Shown here: in pieces, positions 5,594-8,260 of the stretch
Numbering within the stretch: the first letter of the stretch is position 1
Layout of the letters: every line of letters starts with the position of its first letter
Origin: an uncultured Porphyromonadaceae bacterium
Lineage (GTDB): Bacteria > Bacteroidota > Bacteroidia > Bacteroidales > Muribaculaceae
Assembly (NCBI GenBank): GCA_947177605.1
Contig: CAMWUX010000044.1
Coordinates: forward strand, 1-8,260
Direction of reading: 5' to 3'
DNA length: 8,260 nt
Made by a program: the position numbers and the translations under genes
Notes under the pieces: generated by a model
Seen by the model: only the letters and a program-made list of their open reading frames with translations
What the model was told of the DNA's origin: nothing
The model's database searches: none

Positions 5594-6018
5594 AGCGAAT
5601 CGTGATTGCTACTGCAACCGTGGTGGAGCAGACTCTGGCTCTGAGCGCTCTCCACGGCTGCCTGAGCGGCGGCGACACGCCGGTGCTCGGCACCGACCGC
5701 GAGGCAGCTCTGCGGGCGATGATACCACCTTTGGCTGCAACGCTCGCGCTAAGTCTGGGCACGGTTGTGACCCGCTGGGAGACCGATGACCAAGCGATAG
5801 CGCTGACCCTGCGCGACGCCTCGGCCGACACTGCCGACGCCGTAGCCCCGGCCATAGAGCAATGGCTCGCGCGGATGCTTGCCTCGCAGCTCTGGGCTTC
5901 GGCAGCTCCCGCCTTAGCCCGCGAAGCATCGGCCGAGGCCTCCCGGCTCGGACAGATGATCGCCTCCGGACTAACAGCCGGAGGATACCCCGCAGCGGTG
6001 AGGGGATGCGACTACTGA
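5590..6018 (+). CDS. Alanine-rich small protein closing the cassette, function unknown
   Basis: 142 residues, no family recognised. It begins MKRIVIATATVVEQTLALS and contains an alanine- and leucine-rich middle (REAALRAMIPPLAATLALSL, 37-56). A predicted helix follows (about 82-104, APAIEQWLARMLASQLWA), with another at about 107-126. The hydrophobic middle is broken by prolines and charges, so I see a packed helical domain rather than a confident membrane segment. No signal-peptide cleavage pattern or catalytic signature is visible. The ATGA overlap with the basic gene before it predicts coupled translation and suggests that the two proteins work together. It ends 29 bases before a strong hairpin. 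A small helical structural or neck protein would be plausible by context. The sequence does not decide. Confidence 0.65.
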   Translation: MKRIVIATATVVEQTLALSALHGCLSGGDTPVLGTDREAALRAMIPPLAATLALSLGTVVTRWETDDQAIALTLRDASADTADAVAPAIEQWLARMLASQLWASAAPALAREASAEASRLGQMIASGLTAGGYPAAVRGCDY

Positions 6019-6047
6019 GACTCTTACCTCACTGCCACTAACAAAGA

Positions 6048-6075
6048 GGAGGCCGCGCTATTTGGCGCGGCCTCC
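6048..6075. terminator. Strong hairpin terminator between convergent genes
   Basis: GGAGGCCGCGC (6048-6058) and GCGCGGCCTCC (6065-6075) form a perfect 11-bp GC-rich stem around the loop TATTTG. On the minus strand the stem is followed by TCTTTGTT, a modest U-tract, so it best fits the secreted-protein gene. On the plus strand no U-tract follows, though the stem may still block transcripts from the cassette. Confidence 0.85.
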
Positions 6076-6099
6076 CGGCATTATGATGAGTAATCGATA

Positions 6100-8260
6100 T
6101 TACTTCACGAGGACTTTCACGGTGCGGACAGCCTTACCGGCTTTCTCAACCTTCACGAGGTATACACCGGGCGCGCCGATTGAGATCTGGGCGTTCTGAC
6201 CTGCGCTTACGCTGAGGTGCTGCTCGGCGAGCTGTATACCGGATACGTTGTAGACATTGACGGTGTAGTCGCCATCCTGAGCGAACTCTACGAAGATCAT
6301 GTCGGACTCAACGTAGGTGGTGAAGTCGCCGTCAGCCTCTACGGAGCCGATGCCTGCGATCGACTGATCCTCAACGCTGATCACGGGATATTCGCGGGAA
6401 GTGGAACCGTGGTCGTTGGAGAGGGTGAGCTGCACGGTGTAGTCACCTACCTTGCTCCATTCGATTTCAGCCTGACCTTCGGTATCATTACCGGAGCCGG
6501 TGACAGTAGCGCCGCGGCCTGCATCCCAGGTGGGAACGGTGACGATAGGATAGGTGCCGGAGATCTGGGGCGAACCTGCGTGGAATACGGGAGCGGTGTA
6601 GACCTTATTATTGCCGTTGAGACGCCAATAGTAAGCCTTGGGAGCCTTGTTGGAAGCGGAGGTGCCGGTCTTGCCTACGAAGCCGTAGTCAGAAGCGGGA
6701 GCGCTTTCGAAGTCCCAGAAGCCGAGCACGCCGGCGGGGAGGTTGTCGGGATCGAGGCCTGACATCGAAGCAACCACGTCGCTTGCGGTCATTGCTGTAC
6801 CCCATACCTGGAAATCGTCGATGTAGCCTTCGAGTGAGGATACATTGGAAGCGGTGCCGCCGAATGCGATCCAGTCGTTGGCCGAGAGCGGATAGCTGGA
6901 AGCTGCGTAGCCGGGTTCGTAGGTGTTTTCACCATAGCAACCGTCGATTGCGAGATCTTTCACGCGCTCGAGCTGAGTCCAGAGACCCTTTTCGGAGCCG
7001 AGTACGTGCTCGGCCTTGCCCTTGTTGACTTTGATCCAGACGCCAACCTTCTGGAGCTGTCCATTGACGTAGAACATCTCACGATACTGGTTGGTACCGG
7101 GCTTGTATTCGAATACGAGGGCTACGTGAGTCCATGTACATGGCACGATCTTAGTGTCGTCGTAGCGGTAGAAGATACGGTCGCCTTCAGTGTCGTTACC
7201 AACGGCGCGACCACCCCAGGCTGAGTCGATCTGGTCGGCGAGGAATTTACCTTCGGCGTTGAGGCGTGTCCAGAGGAAGCCCCAGTTGTCGTATGGCCAA
7301 CCACCTGTCGCACGGTTCTCGATGGTAATGAAGCTGGATATACCGGAGTTGAATTCGGGATAGTAAACCCAGGCAGCGATGGAGAAGGACTGGTTGGCCT
7401 GGATGCCGAGAGTACCTACGTTTACGCCAAGGAAGTTGCCCTGGAATTCGATACCGCGGGAAGCGTTACCGTCGGCAGAGCGGCCGGTGTAGGAGAATGT
7501 GCGGGGATCGTTGAGCTCGATCTTGATCTGAGCGGGACCGTCTTCGGTGTCAGTACCGTTGATAGCCATTGTCTCGATTTCGGGTAGTGTGCCGGTCTCG
7601 TCGGGCGAAACACAGAGGTAGTTCTTATAAGTATCGGTCTTGGAGCCGTAGCTTACCTCAACATTATAGAGACCGGTAGCGGGCAATCCGGTACATTCTA
7701 CCGAGGTACCGTTGCCACTGAATACCTGCGCATTGGTCTCGGAGTTTTTGATAACCCAGGTAGCCGACTCATGGAGGGGATCCACAAATGAGAGATTGAA
7801 CGACTGGTGAGCCTTGATGATGGGCTTGTCGACTGTGATTTCGTCAGTACCCTGATAGGTAGGCAGAGTGAGGTAGTCGCTCCAAGCGATGTCAGACTCT
7901 GAGAGGTAGTCTTCGCTGACGGCGCTTACACCTACGCGGACGCGGGAGCTTGCGGCGTTACCGTCGACAGGAATACGGAAGCAGATACCAGCCCAGGTGG
8001 TGGTCATGCCCATGTTGATGGGCTCACCGCCCTCCTGCTGTGCATACATGCGGAATACGGAGGTATTGACGTCGGAGTTGTAGACGGGCTCGCCGGCGGC
8101 CTTGGTGTGGTTCATCTCCCATATCACCTTGATATCTGCACCGGTATTGCTGTAGGTAAGGGGCAGGGCTTTCGTGATTACAGGAGCCTGGGGAGTGGGA
8201 CGCTTGGTGATGTTGTCGAATTCGGCTATCTGGCTGCTGCTGGGATACCAGCCGAATTCG
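6100..8260 (-). CDS. Secreted multidomain LamG/PKD-type protein with C-terminal type IX sorting domain, 5' part outside the window
   Basis: The frame is open from the right edge to TAA at 6100-6102, giving 719 visible residues; the true start and signal peptide lie beyond 8260. In order I see an Ig/fibronectin III-like region (about 22-138) and a PKD-like domain (about 145-215). A LamG/concanavalin-type jelly roll follows (about 250-500), with SIAAWVYYPEF (293-303), WTHVALVFEY (376-385), FYVNGQLQKVG (396-406), GYIDDFQVWGTA (478-489) and GVLGFWDFE (510-518). Then come a second PKD-like domain (about 555-630) and a C-terminal domain (about 640-719) with YTVNVYNVSGIQLAE, GVYLVKVE and the final KVLVK. 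That last domain is the type A sorting signal recognised by the type IX (Por) secretion system. The protein is therefore probably exported and anchored at the cell surface or released. LamG modules usually bind carbohydrate. A catalytic domain, such as a glycoside hydrolase, may lie in the missing N-terminal part; this is not visible. Valine encoded by GTG at 8125-8127 is internal, not a start. Confidence 0.85.
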   Translation of the reverse strand, partial: EFGWYPSSSQIAEFDNITKRPTPQAPVITKALPLTYSNTGADIKVIWEMNHTKAAGEPVYNSDVNTSVFRMYAQQEGGEPINMGMTTTWAGICFRIPVDGNAASSRVRVGVSAVSEDYLSESDIAWSDYLTLPTYQGTDEITVDKPIIKAHQSFNLSFVDPLHESATWVIKNSETNAQVFSGNGTSVECTGLPATGLYNVEVSYGSKTDTYKNYLCVSPDETGTLPEIETMAINGTDTEDGPAQIKIELNDPRTFSYTGRSADGNASRGIEFQGNFLGVNVGTLGIQANQSFSIAAWVYYPEFNSGISSFITIENRATGGWPYDNWGFLWTRLNAEGKFLADQIDSAWGGRAVGNDTEGDRIFYRYDDTKIVPCTWTHVALVFEYKPGTNQYREMFYVNGQLQKVGVWIKVNKGKAEHVLGSEKGLWTQLERVKDLAIDGCYGENTYEPGYAASSYPLSANDWIAFGGTASNVSSLEGYIDDFQVWGTAMTASDVVASMSGLDPDNLPAGVLGFWDFESAPASDYGFVGKTGTSASNKAPKAYYWRLNGNNKVYTAPVFHAGSPQISGTYPIVTVPTWDAGRGATVTGSGNDTEGQAEIEWSKVGDYTVQLTLSNDHGSTSREYPVISVEDQSIAGIGSVEADGDFTTYVESDMIFVEFAQDGDYTVNVYNVSGIQLAEQHLSVSAGQNAQISIGAPGVYLVKVEKAGKAVRTVKVLVK

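Noticed and set aside
1437..6018. Ordinary intact prophage
   Set aside because: Terminase, protease, tail, lysis, integrase and replication genes are all absent although both flanks are host genes inside the window.
8125..8127. GTG at 8125-8127 as the start of the secreted protein
   Set aside because: The same frame continues upstream to the window edge for 44 more codons with domain-like sequence, and there is no signal peptide after this GTG.

Overview
The window looks like a chromosomal segment of a GC-rich member of the order Bacteroidales. A Muribaculaceae- or Alistipes-like genome would fit, but the family is not fixed by the sequence. Three things point there: promoters of the Bacteroidota type (TAnnTTTG at -7), AT-rich leaders instead of Shine-Dalgarno sites, and a secreted multidomain protein ending in a type IX secretion sorting domain.

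Layout. The left end holds two housekeeping genes on the minus strand. One is the first 119 codons of an A-type flavodiiron protein (FprA family). The other is a complete stand-alone biotin-protein ligase (birA). Each has its own recognisable promoter, and the fprA promoter overlaps the birA stop codon. A 297-base divergent intergenic region separates birA from a six-gene plus-strand cassette at about 1437-6018. A strong hairpin at 6048-6075 then separates the cassette from the convergent 3' end of a large secreted LamG/PKD-type protein, which runs off the right edge.

The cassette is the notable part. Its second gene reads as an HK97-fold phage major capsid protein of the SU10/DUF5309-like type, and its fourth as a compact P22-like portal protein. 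Between them lies a protein resembling a head-tail connector. An acidic 97-residue protein precedes the capsid gene. Two small genes follow from their own predicted promoter: a very basic helical protein with a duplicated APxFY motif and an alanine-rich protein. Genes overlap by 4 or 14 bases at three junctions. The cassette is bounded by ordinary host genes on both sides. There is no terminase, prohead protease, tail, lysis, integrase or replication gene, so this is not a normal prophage. It looks like a domesticated or highly reduced capsid-portal module, and its function cannot be read from the sequence.

Three short arrays of 7-bp tandem repeats (ATGCACR twice, ATTCAAM once) lie directly before the first two cassette genes. 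Family assignments rest on motif recognition by eye; no database search was possible.
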